Assembly: GCF_002002735.1 (NCBI RefSeq) | Contig: NZ_MUNY01000078.1 | Location: forward strand, 1-64,000 | Reading direction: 5' to 3' | From: Algoriphagus sp. A40 | Lineage (GTDB): Bacteria; Bacteroidota; Bacteroidia; Cytophagales; Cyclobacteriaceae | DNA: 64,000 bases | Shown: piece after piece, positions 1 to 9,192 of the stretch | How positions within the stretch are numbered: position 1 is the stretch's first letter | Layout of the letters: each line of letters opens with the position of its first letter | Position numbers and translations under genes: made by a program | Notes under the pieces: generated by a model | Database searches by the model: none | What the model was told of the DNA's origin: nothing | Seen by the model: the letters and a program-made list of their open reading frames with translations, nothing else

Positions 1-212
1 GGGGAGGGTTTTTCTGCTTCAGTGGGCTGGGTTTCCACTACAGAAGGCTTTTTTTTGGGAAGGGCCTGCTCTGGGGTGATGGCCTGTTGGTCGAGGATTG
101 CGTAGACTAGTTCGTCTTTCTTGAGGCCTTTGAAGTTTTTCACTCCTAGCTCCTCAGCAATCTCCTTCAGTTCAGATAAAAGCCTGATTCTGAGTTCTTC
201 TATGTTATACAT
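1..212 (-). CDS. rho: Transcription termination factor Rho, N-terminal part (runs off the window)
   Basis: Only the first 70 codons are present; the gene continues past position 1. The protein begins MYNIEELRIRLL and goes on with SELKEIAEELGVKNFKGLKK, which matches the SAP-like Rho_N helical domain at the start of Rho in Bacteroidota. It then enters a Pro/Glu/Lys-rich stretch typical of the linker that precedes the RNA-binding domain in this phylum. Rho is the hexameric RNA helicase that ends transcription at many sites. The ATPase and RNA-binding domains lie outside the window, so the call rests on the N-terminal domain alone. The ATG at 212 is the only good start. Upstream lies a 399-base non-coding gap, so the promoter is probably there. 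Confidence 0.82.
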   Translation of the reverse strand, partial: MYNIEELRIRLLSELKEIAEELGVKNFKGLKKDELVYAILDQQAITPEQALPKKKPSVVETQPTEAEKPS

Positions 213-611
213 AAAGAGGGTATGAAATAAATATGATGTTGTAAATGCGGTATTTGGGATCGTGGATGATTTTCTGAGCAAAAAAGGTCTGCAGGAAAAG
301 CTCAAGTCAAAGCGGGCTGACTTGCTCATACACGGTGATGGCACAATATTAACCCATGCTTTTGGATTTAACAAATTTTTTGTTTCGATCCAGTTTTTTG
401 AAAGTCAGGGAATTGAATTCGAGATTGAAAGTTTGAGATTTGAGATCATTATTATCCGCTACTTAGCCTGTAGGTTAAAATCTAATTTTAAAAAAGCGGA
501 TAATAGCCAACAATTCACATTCGGCAGTCCACTAATATCGATTAACGATTAACCAATTAACTATTAACGAATCACCCTCTCCGCTCAAAGTGTGCAAAAG
601 TTCTGGATTTG
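213..611. other. Non-coding gap with AT-rich word repeats
   Basis: This 399-base stretch separates the divergently placed start of rho from the end of recO. A 96-codon open frame runs through 262-552 from a GTG, but it has no recognisable domain and its composition matches low-complexity DNA, so it is not called as a gene. Near 409-447 there is a run of related words (gaattcgagattgaaag, gtttgagatttgagatc) that resembles the run at 1313-1350. Around 541-572 the word taactattaac occurs; it reappears inverted at about 35412. The rho promoter should lie in the left part. Confidence 0.5.
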
Positions 612-1301
612 TCACTCCATCAGGTGTCTAATTATGGTCAGGGATTTGAATGGGCTGGGATTATCCATCTGTTCGGCATAGAAGTTTAGGAGGTGATCGA
701 GGAGTTTTCGCCTGAGTGTCACGGGGATTTTCACCCGGCAAAGGTACTTTTCATCCTGAAGATTTTGAAGATATTCAAGGATTGGGGAAAGTTCGTTTGG
801 GCTAAATGGCTGATTTTTAGATTCGAGAATAAATCCTTCAGGTTCCTCCGGGGAAAAGCCCAAAAACTTGGCTTTTTCAATCAAAAAGACCAAAGGGAAA
901 TGGGATAGATGCGTATCTGGCAGATCCAGAATACTCACACTTTTGGCGAGGAAATCAAATAATCCCTCATTTTGGTAGTTTTCATAAATGCTCCGGTTGA
1001 TCACTTCAGTCATAAACAAAGCAATGCTGGTACGAGAAAACTCGAAAGGAATCCGCTGATGGGCACTTTGGAGTTTGGCTTCTGAAATCCGTTGAAGCCC
1101 GGCGTTTTCTTTGTCATAGACCACCAGGTCGAGTAAGGTCAGCGGTTGGTAAAGCGCCATTTTGGACCCTTTTCCCATGCTTCTCACCCCATTGACCAGA
1201 TACGATTTCAGTCCCAACTCCCGGGTGAAAATCTTCACAATGATGCTCGTGTCCTTGTATCGGATCGAACTGAGCACAATGCCTGAAGTTTTGCGGATCA
1301 T
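612..1301 (-). CDS. recO: DNA repair protein RecO
   Basis: This 229-residue protein is a RecO, the recombination mediator that helps load RecA onto SSB-coated single strands and anneals complementary strands in the RecF pathway. The N-terminus (MIRKTSGIVLSSIRYKDTS, then IIVKIFTRELG) is the OB-fold signature of the family, followed by a helical region of about 150 residues that is typical of RecO_C. The zinc-finger cysteines seen in some RecO proteins are absent, as is common in Bacteroidota. The length is normal. The gene stands alone between rho and tdk on the same strand. Its upstream gap is filled with word-like repeats, so the promoter could not be picked out. Confidence 0.92.
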   Translation of the reverse strand: MIRKTSGIVLSSIRYKDTSIIVKIFTRELGLKSYLVNGVRSMGKGSKMALYQPLTLLDLVVYDKENAGLQRISEAKLQSAHQRIPFEFSRTSIALFMTEVINRSIYENYQNEGLFDFLAKSVSILDLPDTHLSHFPLVFLIEKAKFLGFSPEEPEGFILESKNQPFSPNELSPILEYLQNLQDEKYLCRVKIPVTLRRKLLDHLLNFYAEQMDNPSPFKSLTIIRHLME

Positions 1302-1474
1302 TGGAACGGTGATTTGAGATTCGAAATTTGAGATTCGAAATTCCGTCGCTCCACATTCAACCTATTTTTCCAATCAGCCATTTACGATTTTTGATTTACG
1401 GCCTTAACCCTACCTTCGTCTCTACCTTCCTGTTTTTTCAATCCGAAATTCCACATCCGAAATCCGACATCCCT
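1302..1474. repeat. Intergenic degenerate short-word repeats between tdk and recO
   Basis: The gap is made of three kinds of repeated word. At 1313-1350 the word gagattcgaaat occurs in near-tandem copies. At 1378-1402 there is a run built on atttacgatttttgatttac. At 1441-1471 copies of atccgaaat and atccgacatc follow each other. None of these frames encodes a plausible protein. Similar runs with other words occur in other gaps of this window. Confidence 0.6.
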
Positions 1475-2059
1475 TCACCTTTTATCCTCCAAAAAACATT
1501 TGCGACACCGCGCCTCATAGCTGTCTTTTTCCCCTAAAACCACCTTTTCTTTTGCACTGGAAAGTCTCAGTGAAAAAGCAGCCAAGTCTCCGCATTTCAT
1601 GCAGATCGCGTGGACTTTGGTTACATACTCTGCAATCGCCATCAGCCTTGGCATGGGCTCAAAGGGTTTCCCCTCGAAATCCATATCCAGACCTGCCAAA
1701 ATTACCCGCTTACCCTGATTGGCTAATAGCTGAACTACCCGGACGATTTCTTCATCGAAAAACTGTGTCTCGTCTATACCGACCACATCGCAGTCACCGC
1801 TGAGCAACAGAATGTCCCCGGCAAATTGGACCGGAGTGGATCTGATGGAGTTTTCATTGTGGGAGACTACATCCGATTCGTGGTATCTGCGGTCAATGGA
1901 AGGCTTGAAGATTTCCACCTTCAGTCTGGCCAACTTAGCGCGGGTAAGCCTCCGTATCAGTTCTTCTGTCTTGCCGGAAAACATCGAGCCGCAGATCACT
2001 TCGATCTGTCCTTTCTTTTCGGTTTGTCGGCGGTTGCTCAGAGAAGGTTCAATAAACAT
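1475..2059 (-). CDS. tdk: Thymidine kinase (type II)
   Basis: This 194-residue protein phosphorylates deoxythymidine with ATP for nucleotide salvage. The P-loop GSMFSGKT lies at residues 24-31, the catalytic-acid motif DETQ at 96-99 (Glu97), and the zinc-binding lasso uses C153-x2-C156 and C185-x2-C188. All are intact and correctly spaced for the tetrameric type II family. It lies 2 bases downstream of the ferredoxin gene on the same strand and is probably co-transcribed with it. The first 18 residues before the kinase fold are a short non-conserved extension. Nothing suggests loss of function. Confidence 0.95.
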   Translation of the reverse strand: MFIEPSLSNRRQTEKKGQIEVICGSMFSGKTEELIRRLTRAKLARLKVEIFKPSIDRRYHESDVVSHNENSIRSTPVQFAGDILLLSGDCDVVGIDETQFFDEEIVRVVQLLANQGKRVILAGLDMDFEGKPFEPMPRLMAIAEYVTKVHAICMKCGDLAAFSLRLSSAKEKVVLGEKDSYEARCRKCFLEDKR

Positions 2060-2061
2060 CG

Positions 2062-2388
2062 TTACTCAGTATATGCTAAATGCGGGAATTTGTTGATTTC
2101 TGCCACCCGGATGATCAGTTCGCCTTCCAAAAGTTGGGTTTGGCAAGAGAGTCTTTCATTGGTACGAAGCCGATGTTGGCGTCGGTATATTAATTCAACT
2201 TCGGTCTCCGGACTCAGGTTTTCCAGACCCTTGACCACGATCATTTTGCAGGTCGTACACCGGCCTTTTTTCCCACAGGCATGCATCCAATCCGTACCGT
2301 TTTCATGAATTAATTCGATAACTTTACGATCAGTGCGCTCCGAATCAATTGAAAGATTTCCCAGGTTTTGAATGACTATTCGGGGCAT
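2062..2388 (-). CDS. [2Fe-2S] ferredoxin, adrenodoxin type
   Basis: The 108-residue protein is a small electron carrier. Its cluster ligands are C38, C44, C47 and C82, giving C-x5-C-x2-C and a distant fourth cysteine. That spacing is characteristic of adrenodoxin/ISC-type ferredoxins rather than plant ferredoxins (C-x4-C-x2-C). I chose the ATG at 2388 ([10 protein letters not shown]) because it starts the beta-strand of the fold directly; an ATG at 2433 would add 15 unrelated residues and overlap the opposite gene. It is followed by tdk after 2 bases. Its redox partner is not visible in the window. Isc-linked assembly or a P450-like acceptor are both possible. Confidence 0.88.
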   Translation of the reverse strand: MPRIVIQNLGNLSIDSERTDRKVIELIHENGTDWMHACGKKGRCTTCKMIVVKGLENLSPETEVELIYRRQHRLRTNERLSCQTQLLEGELIIRVAEINKFPHLAYTE

Positions 2389-2421
2389 TTGTTCGTTTGC
2401 TTTTGAAAACAAGACCCACTC

Positions 2422-3534
2422 ATGACAGTTCAAATTAACAGCAATTATTTAGAAAATTATTCCCGTGACTATGCTCGTCTGGTATGTGAGCGATTTTTCT
2501 CCAGCCGGCAATTTATCACAGGTCAGGATATCATCCAGCTTACCAGCAGTACTCAGGTCAATTTTTTTATCATTAAACGGCTGTTTGAACTTTGGCAGGA
2601 AGAGCTCGCGAAGCTAAAAAGCAGTCCCTATTTTGATTATCGCGATATCGCGGTCCATGAAGCGCTCACCCAGTTTATGAATGTGCTGTCCCGAAGAATT
2701 AAGGTTGAGAGAACCAATCTTGAGCCTTTGGTCCAAGAAGCCGTATGCCAGGCTATTCAAGTGGCCACAGACCCGGTCTCATTTTATCAAAAAGAAATCG
2801 GAAAAGCACCAGCAGGAAAAATCAATGAATTCCTCAGAGAAAATAAAAAATACTATAAGTGGCATGACAAAGCGGTTGTTTTCCTGATTGACAAAACTGG
2901 ATTTGGACATGATTCGGATGCTTACCTGAGGGCAATTGCAGCCAATTACCAGGTCGTGAAAGATTCCTTTGAATCGGTAAACCTTCTTTTGGCCACTTTG
3001 GGAGATGTCAAAGCTTTTGACATGGACCTATACCTGGAAAATAAACCTGACACTTCCGAAGTTCAACCGGATGTGGTAAGTGTTCCCGAGACGCAATCTT
3101 CTTTTTTTGAAAAGATAGAGGAGAATCGCAGCTTCCAACAAGCTTCGCCCCCTCCAGCTGAACCTATCCAGCCAAAGCAGGCGGTAGATATTGCACCTCC
3201 GGTGAAAAAGCCATTCATCAGTGGAGGTGCTTCTTTGGAGGCTTCTAAACTGAAGGCTCATTTTGCGATGGAATCTTATCGGGGAATGAAAGGGATCATC
3301 GGTGAGCTTTCGGAAAGTCTCGCCCTGAATCAGCGCTTTATGTTTACCAAAGAATTATTTGATGGGAATGCTGACCTGCTCCGGCATGCACTGAAGTCTA
3401 TCGATGAGGCTGGATCTTTTGATGCTGCAGTGGATTTGATCAATTCCAGGTATGTTTCGGAATTGGATTGGAAAACAGACTCAGAGGCCGTTCGGGAATT
3501 TCTCCAGCTGGTCTACCGGAAATACGCGGACTAG
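2422..3534 (+). CDS. Conserved Bacteroidota protein of unknown function
   Basis: I do not recognise a named function for this 370-residue protein. There is no signal peptide or membrane segment, so it should be cytoplasmic. Residues 1-200 are mainly helical and charged. Residues 205-270 form a low-complexity linker rich in Pro, Glu, Gln and Ser. The last 100 residues contain the pattern NQRFMFTKELFDGN, then WKTDSEAVREFLQLVYRKY. That C-terminal pattern recurs, from memory, in many uncharacterised Bacteroidota proteins. It is transcribed divergently from the ferredoxin gene with only 33 bases between the starts. It has no downstream partner on its own strand, since rodA is convergent. Confidence 0.75.
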   Translation: MTVQINSNYLENYSRDYARLVCERFFSSRQFITGQDIIQLTSSTQVNFFIIKRLFELWQEELAKLKSSPYFDYRDIAVHEALTQFMNVLSRRIKVERTNLEPLVQEAVCQAIQVATDPVSFYQKEIGKAPAGKINEFLRENKKYYKWHDKAVVFLIDKTGFGHDSDAYLRAIAANYQVVKDSFESVNLLLATLGDVKAFDMDLYLENKPDTSEVQPDVVSVPETQSSFFEKIEENRSFQQASPPPAEPIQPKQAVDIAPPVKKPFISGGASLEASKLKAHFAMESYRGMKGIIGELSESLALNQRFMFTKELFDGNADLLRHALKSIDEAGSFDAAVDLINSRYVSELDWKTDSEAVREFLQLVYRKYAD

Positions 3535-3694
3535 TCTAGCTGAAATCTTGGAGAGAAAGCCTTTTTGTTGTTTTGTATGTAGTGAGAAGTAAAAAGTAAG
3601 TGGTCTGGATCACTTCAACATACTACTAACTGTTCACCACTTACATCCTGCCCACTGTCACAGCGCAATGTAAATTTGCCCGCTGCAAACTGGG

Positions 3695-3729
3695 ACTGAT
3701 CACTGCCTACTGATCACTGCCTACTGCCT
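3695..3729. repeat. 14-bp tandem repeat, 2.5 copies, abutting the rodA stop codon
   Basis: The unit actgatcactgcct occurs perfectly at 3695-3708 and 3709-3722 and is followed by the half unit actgcct at 3723-3729, directly before the rodA stop codon at 3730-3732. The rest of the 195-base gap (3535-3694) also holds related words such as cactt, cccactgtcac and aagtaaaaagtaagtgg, but no gene. Confidence 0.8.
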
Positions 3730-5004
3730 TCACCCCAATCTTCCCAGCTGAGTCGCCCGTGAGGAATCCATTTTGATAAAGATGAAAAGCAAAACGGTGA
3801 AGGACCAAAGTGAAGACCCTCCATAGCTGAAAAATGGCAGGGGAATCCCGACCACAGGAAACAATCCGATGGTCATTGCGATATTGACCATGAAGTGGAA
3901 AAGCAGAATCGAAACTACACAATAGCCATAGATTCTGGTAAACCGGGTTTTTTGGCGTTCGGCCATGATGATCAAACGATACAGTAAGCCAACAAATAGG
4001 CTGATCACCACCAAACTGCCAAACCAGCCGAATTCTTCGCCCAGAGTACAGAAGATAAAATCCGTGTGCTGTTCGGGCACGAAGTCAAACTTGGTCTGGG
4101 TTCCTTCCAGATAGCCTTTTCCGAATAACCCTCCGGATCCGATAGCAATTTTGGATTGAGTCACGTTCCAGCCTACCCCAAGCGGATCAATATTTGGATT
4201 GAACAAAACCATGATCCGGTTTTGCTGATGCTCGGGGAGTTTGGAAACCACAAAATCCAGTGAATAGATAAATGCTATCAATCCCAAGCCTATCAGGGAA
4301 AAAGCAACAACCCGTTGCCAGGTTCTTTTTCCGAGAAAAATCAAAATCAACACAACTACAACAATTGTCCCTGCAAGGAAGAGGTTGTTTTCAACACCCA
4401 AGCCTAATAGAGCTATAGCTGCAAATCCAAATCCCAAAACATAATAAATCGATGGCAATCCTTCACGGTAAAACATGAGAAGCATGGCAAAGTAAACCAT
4501 GGCTGTACCTGTATCCGGTTGAAGGAGGATCAAAATAACCGGAACCAGCAAGACCCCAAATGCGATGACTTGGTAGTTCTTTTTGGAAAGGTCAAAGGTC
4601 GGTCGCTCCATTACCTTTGCCAAGGCCAGTCCGGTGGCAAATTTTGCAAACTCTCCCGGCTGAATCCGAAAATCCCCGAAGCCGATTGAAAGTATCTGAC
4701 CATTTACCTCTTTACCCACAAAAGGGGTGATGATCAACAGCCCAATAAATGCCAGATAGATAAAGAGGGACAAATTTTCAAAAAATCTCGAATCAGCGAC
4801 CATAATGATAGTAATCAGCATGATGGCTGTCCCTATCCAAACCAACTGTTTTCCTGAGTTGATCGAAAAGTCAAAAATACTTTTTTCGGCCTGACCGTCG
4901 TAAACTGCCGCATAGATATTAAACCACCCGATCATGACCAGCGCGAAATAAATCGAAACTGCGATCCAATCCACCCGGTTGATATTGATATCCGATTCTC
5001 GCAT
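3730..5004 (-). CDS. rodA: Rod-shape-determining protein RodA (SEDS peptidoglycan polymerase)
   Basis: This 424-residue polytopic membrane protein belongs to the SEDS family. It polymerises lipid II into glycan strands for side-wall growth together with PBP2. About ten hydrophobic segments are visible. The conserved loop DFRIQPGEFAKF lies near residue 115, and the C-terminal family motif FPVVGIPLPFFSYGGSS near residue 385. It is the last gene of the mreB-mreC-mreD-mrdA-rodA unit and its ATG overlaps the mrdA stop codon by one base (tgatg at 5006-5002), which suggests translational coupling with its cognate transpeptidase. Confidence 0.96.
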   Translation of the reverse strand: MRESDININRVDWIAVSIYFALVMIGWFNIYAAVYDGQAEKSIFDFSINSGKQLVWIGTAIMLITIIMVADSRFFENLSLFIYLAFIGLLIITPFVGKEVNGQILSIGFGDFRIQPGEFAKFATGLALAKVMERPTFDLSKKNYQVIAFGVLLVPVILILLQPDTGTAMVYFAMLLMFYREGLPSIYYVLGFGFAAIALLGLGVENNLFLAGTIVVVVLILIFLGKRTWQRVVAFSLIGLGLIAFIYSLDFVVSKLPEHQQNRIMVLFNPNIDPLGVGWNVTQSKIAIGSGGLFGKGYLEGTQTKFDFVPEQHTDFIFCTLGEEFGWFGSLVVISLFVGLLYRLIIMAERQKTRFTRIYGYCVVSILLFHFMVNIAMTIGLFPVVGIPLPFFSYGGSSLWSFTVLLFIFIKMDSSRATQLGRLG

Positions 5005-6806
5005 CAGTTGATAAAGTTTCCTGCCAAAACGTATTCCTGAAGTGCTGGACGCGTTATTTCACCTTTCAGATATTTTTCAATCATCAGAGAAGCGGTACTT
5101 GCTGCTGCCCTACCTCCCCAGCCGGCATTTTCCACATAGACTGCTATAGCAATTTTGGGATTGTCCTTTGGAGCAAAAGCGATGAATACCGAGTGATCCT
5201 CACCGTGTGGGTTTTGAGCTGTTCCGGTTTTACCCGCAATCACCAAATCCTTAATAACTGCCCGGTTTGCCGTACCATAAAGTGCTTCAGCCATGGCATC
5301 CTGTATCAGGTCAAAATGGTGGGCATCTATTCCCACGTCATTCTTGATCTGGTATTTTGCAGGAATCAAAGTCGGATCTCCGTCCAGTTCCTTGATCAAG
5401 TGAGGCGTGTAGTAATAACCTTTGTTTGCAAAAATGGCCGCAAGATTAGCCATCTGTAACGGAGTCACGAGCATTTCTCCCTGCCCGATCGATAGGGAAT
5501 AAATCGTGGAATACTTCCAATGCCCCTCTCCATAAACTCTGTCATAAAGCTTGCTTGATGGGATCGATCCGCCTTTTTCATTGGTCATATCCACGCCCAA
5601 AGTTCCTCCCAATCCAAACTTCAAAACACTTTCTCTCCAGGCATTCAGGCCGATTTCTGTGTCTTTGAAGGTATTGGAGGAAACTTCCCGGTTAATAATT
5701 TGACGGAATGCCTGATGGTAATACGGGTTGCATGAATTTCGTATGGCCCCAAAGAGATTTACGGGATTGGGATGATTGTGGCAAGCAACCAATGATTTGT
5801 TGCAGGGGAAAGTAGTTTCTGGAAATAGAATGCCCTCCTGTAGGCCGATCAAACTCTGCACGATCTTGAAAATTGATCCCGGAGGATAGGTCGCCATGAT
5901 GGGCCTGTTGAAAAGCGGTTTGCTCGGATCGTTATTCAGTTTGCGATAGCTTTTAGAAAAGTCGGCACCTGTCAACCCGTTTGGATCATAGAATGGAGCA
6001 GAGATCATGGCCAGAATTTCTCCGGTTTTTGGCTCGATTGCCACCACGGAACCTGTTTTTCCTGCCATCAATAGTTCCCCGTACAATTGAAGATCCATGT
6101 CAATGGTGGAGGTGACATTTCTACCCGCTACTGAGGCAGTGTCATATTCCCCATCTTTGAAAGGTCCTTTGTCTACACCACGGACATTGACCATTTTGTA
6201 TTTGACACCTTTTCTGCCGCGGAGTTCATTTTCATAAAACCGCTCCATGCCTGCCAATCCCACATAGTCTCCCTGTGCATAGTATTTCACCGTGTCGCGA
6301 TCGAGTTGTCCGGCACTGATCTCTCCGATATATCCCAAAGCATGTGCTGCCGTGGAATTAGGATAGGAACGGACAGAGCGGGTTGTAATGAACAAACCCG
6401 GGTAATCCACAAGGAAGTCCTGGATTCGAGCAAAATCTTTTGTTGAAAATTGCTTGATCAGGGTGGAGGGCTTTACCGAAGAATATTTCCGCGCAGCGGT
6501 ATACGACTCGATCAATTGCTCCTTGGAAATTTTAAAAAGTTCGCAAAAGCGGGTCGTATCACCCACTTTGAACTCTTTGGGCACGATCATAACATCAAAA
6601 ATCGGATTGTTGAACACGAGCAGCTTTCCATTTCTGTCGTACACCAGTCCGCGATAGGGGTGATCCACAATCCTTTGGATGGCATTGCTTTCAGCTCTTT
6701 TCATAAAGCTGTCATCCACCACCTGAATCAGGAAAAGTTTGGTAAGCAGGATAATGCTCACCAGGAAAATAAAGATGAGAATGACTACAGGTCTTTGGTC
6801 TTTCAT
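5004..6806 (-). CDS. mrdA: Penicillin-binding protein 2, cell elongation transpeptidase
   Basis: This 600-residue class B PBP cross-links peptidoglycan in the elongasome. One N-terminal membrane anchor spans residues 6-28, followed by the PBP dimerisation domain. The transpeptidase domain carries all three catalytic motifs: S311-x2-K314 (PPGSIFK), S358-C-N360, and K526-T-G528 (AGKTGTAQ). The gene overlaps rodA by one base downstream and mreD by one base upstream, so it is part of one tightly coupled operon. Length is normal for PBP2 in this phylum. Confidence 0.96.
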   Translation of the reverse strand: MKDQRPVVILIFIFLVSIILLTKLFLIQVVDDSFMKRAESNAIQRIVDHPYRGLVYDRNGKLLVFNNPIFDVMIVPKEFKVGDTTRFCELFKISKEQLIESYTAARKYSSVKPSTLIKQFSTKDFARIQDFLVDYPGLFITTRSVRSYPNSTAAHALGYIGEISAGQLDRDTVKYYAQGDYVGLAGMERFYENELRGRKGVKYKMVNVRGVDKGPFKDGEYDTASVAGRNVTSTIDMDLQLYGELLMAGKTGSVVAIEPKTGEILAMISAPFYDPNGLTGADFSKSYRKLNNDPSKPLFNRPIMATYPPGSIFKIVQSLIGLQEGILFPETTFPCNKSLVACHNHPNPVNLFGAIRNSCNPYYHQAFRQIINREVSSNTFKDTEIGLNAWRESVLKFGLGGTLGVDMTNEKGGSIPSSKLYDRVYGEGHWKYSTIYSLSIGQGEMLVTPLQMANLAAIFANKGYYYTPHLIKELDGDPTLIPAKYQIKNDVGIDAHHFDLIQDAMAEALYGTANRAVIKDLVIAGKTGTAQNPHGEDHSVFIAFAPKDNPKIAIAVYVENAGWGGRAAASTASLMIEKYLKGEITRPALQEYVLAGNFIN

Positions 6807-7327
6807 CAGATTCCCCTCCTGCGTTTGAAGAACAGTAGTTGTACAAGTATAACCAAAAGGCAGGTGAAAATTGAGGAAAAAAAGCTTTTGTTAAGCACTC
6901 CCAAAAAGCCCCCAGTTCCCCACTGATCGGCTGTAAAAAACACTACTGAATAGGCGAAAATAAGGGGGAGGGAATAGCTCAGGTACCAGCCAAATCCCAT
7001 TTCCGAAAGGGAAGGTTCTTCCGTATCCACATATCCTCCGGTCGGGCTGATGGCCCGAAGCCAAAGCGATCTTGAAAATGCCAGGAAAGTAGCTGCGGCA
7101 GTATGCATCCCGATCGTTTCGTAGAAAACATCCAGCAAAAACCCCAGACCAAAGGCAATAAGAAGTAAAGGCACTGTTCGGATGGAAATTGGTAAAATCA
7201 AAATTCCGAGCAGGTAAATGAAAACAAATGCCACTCCAAAAAGGGCCAGGTTTTTCAAAAAGAAAATCTGAACCACTCCCAGGAAAATGATCAGCAGTAG
7301 ATAGGAAATCAGATTTCTAATATTCAT
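6806..7327 (-). CDS. mreD: Rod-shape-determining protein MreD
   Basis: This 173-residue protein is almost entirely hydrophobic, with about five to six membrane segments, and ends in KRRRGI. Sequence conservation in MreD is weak, so the call depends strongly on context: it lies between mreC and mrdA, overlapping mreC by 11 bases and mrdA by 1 base. MreD is an integral membrane component of the elongasome and balances the effect of MreC on PBP2. The segment GLGFLLDVFYETIGMHTAAATF resembles the one conserved stretch of the family. Confidence 0.9.
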   Translation of the reverse strand: MNIRNLISYLLLIIFLGVVQIFFLKNLALFGVAFVFIYLLGILILPISIRTVPLLLIAFGLGFLLDVFYETIGMHTAAATFLAFSRSLWLRAISPTGGYVDTEEPSLSEMGFGWYLSYSLPLIFAYSVVFFTADQWGTGGFLGVLNKSFFSSIFTCLLVILVQLLFFKRRRGI

Positions 7328-8156
7328 TGCTTACCTCAGATTGACGATAAAGCGAATCCAGTTCGTTGAATTGGGTGTTTTCAACAAGATATACATAGCT
7401 TACCTTGCTGAAATCTGTACTGAGTTTGATGGTAAGGTTCAGGTAATTCGGATCTTTTTCGTCAGGTGCTACCTTGGAGATTATCCCGATTAGGATTCCT
7501 TCCGGAAATACCGCATTGAATCCCGAGGTAACTATTGTGTCTCCTTCTTGTGTTTTCACGTGACGGGGCACGAAAAGCAACCTCGCCTCCGAAGAACTTT
7601 TACCGTCCCATTGGACAGAACCAAATACATCTGTGGATTTGATTTTTGAAGAGACCATCAATCCGGTATTCAGCAAGGAAAATGCCACAGAATAATTTTC
7701 TGATACAGATTTTACACGACCCACCACACCATCAGGATTGAATATCCCCATGCCGGGCTTGATCCCGTCCTTGGAGCCTTTGTTCAAAGTCAGGTAATTC
7801 TGGGAAAACCGCAACGAGTTGCCGATCACCCGCGCTCCCTTGAACTGATAGGTAGCAGCAAAAGCTGAATCCAAAGTGAATGACACGCTGTCAGGTTTAA
7901 CCTGCAGGAGCAGAAGTTTTTGAAGGATTTCGGCGTTTTCTGAAGTCAAAGCTTCATTGTCCTCTGCCAAAGAAAAAAACTGAACTACGTCTGCTTGTTG
8001 TTTCAATACTGACCCGATCAGGTCATTGGAACTGTTGAAGAAAGCTGCACCCTGTGGAGAATTGTTGGAGACAATCATCCAGATTGCCGCCACTTCAAGA
8101 AAAACGAACAAGATAAATGCTCTTATTCGGTAAAGGAACTGGAGGATGCGTAGCAT
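7317..8156 (-). CDS. mreC: Rod-shape-determining protein MreC
   Basis: This 279-residue protein has one N-terminal membrane helix (residues 11-28), a short coiled coil (about 55-90) and a periplasmic double beta-barrel. The motifs GSKDGIKPGMGIFNPDGVVG and DTIVTSGFNAVFPEGILIG are typical of MreC. It is the periplasmic activator of PBP2. It begins 7 bases after mreB and its end overlaps mreD by 11 bases. Everything expected of the family is present. Confidence 0.95.
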   Translation of the reverse strand: MLRILQFLYRIRAFILFVFLEVAAIWMIVSNNSPQGAAFFNSSNDLIGSVLKQQADVVQFFSLAEDNEALTSENAEILQKLLLLQVKPDSVSFTLDSAFAATYQFKGARVIGNSLRFSQNYLTLNKGSKDGIKPGMGIFNPDGVVGRVKSVSENYSVAFSLLNTGLMVSSKIKSTDVFGSVQWDGKSSSEARLLFVPRHVKTQEGDTIVTSGFNAVFPEGILIGIISKVAPDEKDPNYLNLTIKLSTDFSKVSYVYLVENTQFNELDSLYRQSEVSNEY

Positions 8157-8163
8157 TCAGTAC

Positions 8164-9192
8164 TTAAGTCATCAGGACGGTTCGGAAGTTTTGAATATTT
8201 TTCAGGGCAGTGCCTGTGCCTCTTACCACGGCTCGCAGAGGATCCTCGGCGATGTGGATTGGAAGCTTGGTTTTTTGATGCAATCTTTTGTCAAGACCTT
8301 TCAGAAGTGCTCCACCACCGGTCAGGTGAATCCCGTTGTCATAAATGTCAGCAGAAAGTTCCGGTGGTGCAATCTCCAAAGCTTTCAATACTGCCTCTTC
8401 AATTTTTGACACTGATTTGTCCAATGCAAAGGCAATTTCAGAATAGGAGACCTTGATTACTTTTGGAATACCGGTCATCAAGTCACGTCCTCGGATTTCA
8501 TAATCGTCTGGAGCATCGTCCAGTTCGGTAAGTGCTGATCCGATTGCGATTTTGACTTTTTCAGCCGAACGCTCACCGATCAACAAATTGTGCTGTCGGC
8601 GCATGTAATCCAAAATGTCCTTGGTGAAAGTATCACCTGCAACACGGATTGACTGATCTGCGACAATACCTGAAAGCGCAATCAAAGCAATCTCAGTGGT
8701 ACCACCTCCGATATCTACAATCATGGAGCCCATGGGCTTTTCGATGTCGATCCCGATCCCGATTGCAGCAGCAATGGGTTCATAGATCATGTACACTTCC
8801 TTTGCCCCGGCATGCTCGGCGGAGTCACGAACGGCTCTTTTTTCCACTTCCGTAATCCCTGACGGGATACAGATTACCATTCGGTGAGACTGGGGAAACA
8901 TCCCCTTTTTCTGACCCGGGATCATTTTGATCAACCCACGGATCATTTGCTCTGCAGCATAGAAGTCAGCAATCACACCGTCTTTGAGGGGACGGATGGT
9001 CTTGATGTTCTCGTGGGTTTTTTCGTGCATGTTCATGGCCTCTCGGCCCACGGCAAGCACGCGATTCGTTGTCTTATCGATTGCAATGATGGATGGCTCA
9101 TCCACCACAATTTTATCTTTGTGTATGATAAGGGTGTTTGCAGTACCCAAATCGATGGCTATATCACTAGAGAAAAAATCAAATAATCCCAT
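8164..9192 (-). CDS. mreB: Rod-shape-determining protein MreB (bacterial actin)
   Basis: This 342-residue actin-like ATPase forms membrane-bound filaments that guide side-wall synthesis. The phosphate-1 loop (IDLGTANTLI, residues 13-22), the phosphate-2 region (MIVDIGGGTTEIALI) and the adenosine loop (LTGGGALLKGLD) are all present. Residues 2-8 (GLFDFFS) are amphipathic and probably bind membrane. It is first in the operon and the upstream gap contains a good minus-strand promoter motif at 9272-9279. Length and motifs are normal. Confidence 0.97.
   Translation of the reverse strand: MGLFDFFSSDIAIDLGTANTLIIHKDKIVVDEPSIIAIDKTTNRVLAVGREAMNMHEKTHENIKTIRPLKDGVIADFYAAEQMIRGLIKMIPGQKKGMFPQSHRMVICIPSGITEVEKRAVRDSAEHAGAKEVYMIYEPIAAAIGIGIDIEKPMGSMIVDIGGGTTEIALIALSGIVADQSIRVAGDTFTKDILDYMRRQHNLLIGERSAEKVKIAIGSALTELDDAPDDYEIRGRDLMTGIPKVIKVSYSEIAFALDKSVSKIEEAVLKALEIAPPELSADIYDNGIHLTGGGALLKGLDKRLHQKTKLPIHIAEDPLRAVVRGTGTALKNIQNFRTVLMT

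Noticed and set aside
262-552. A 96-codon open frame starting with GTG on the plus strand
   Set aside because: It has no recognisable domain, an odd composition, and it runs through word-like repeats; it is probably a chance frame.
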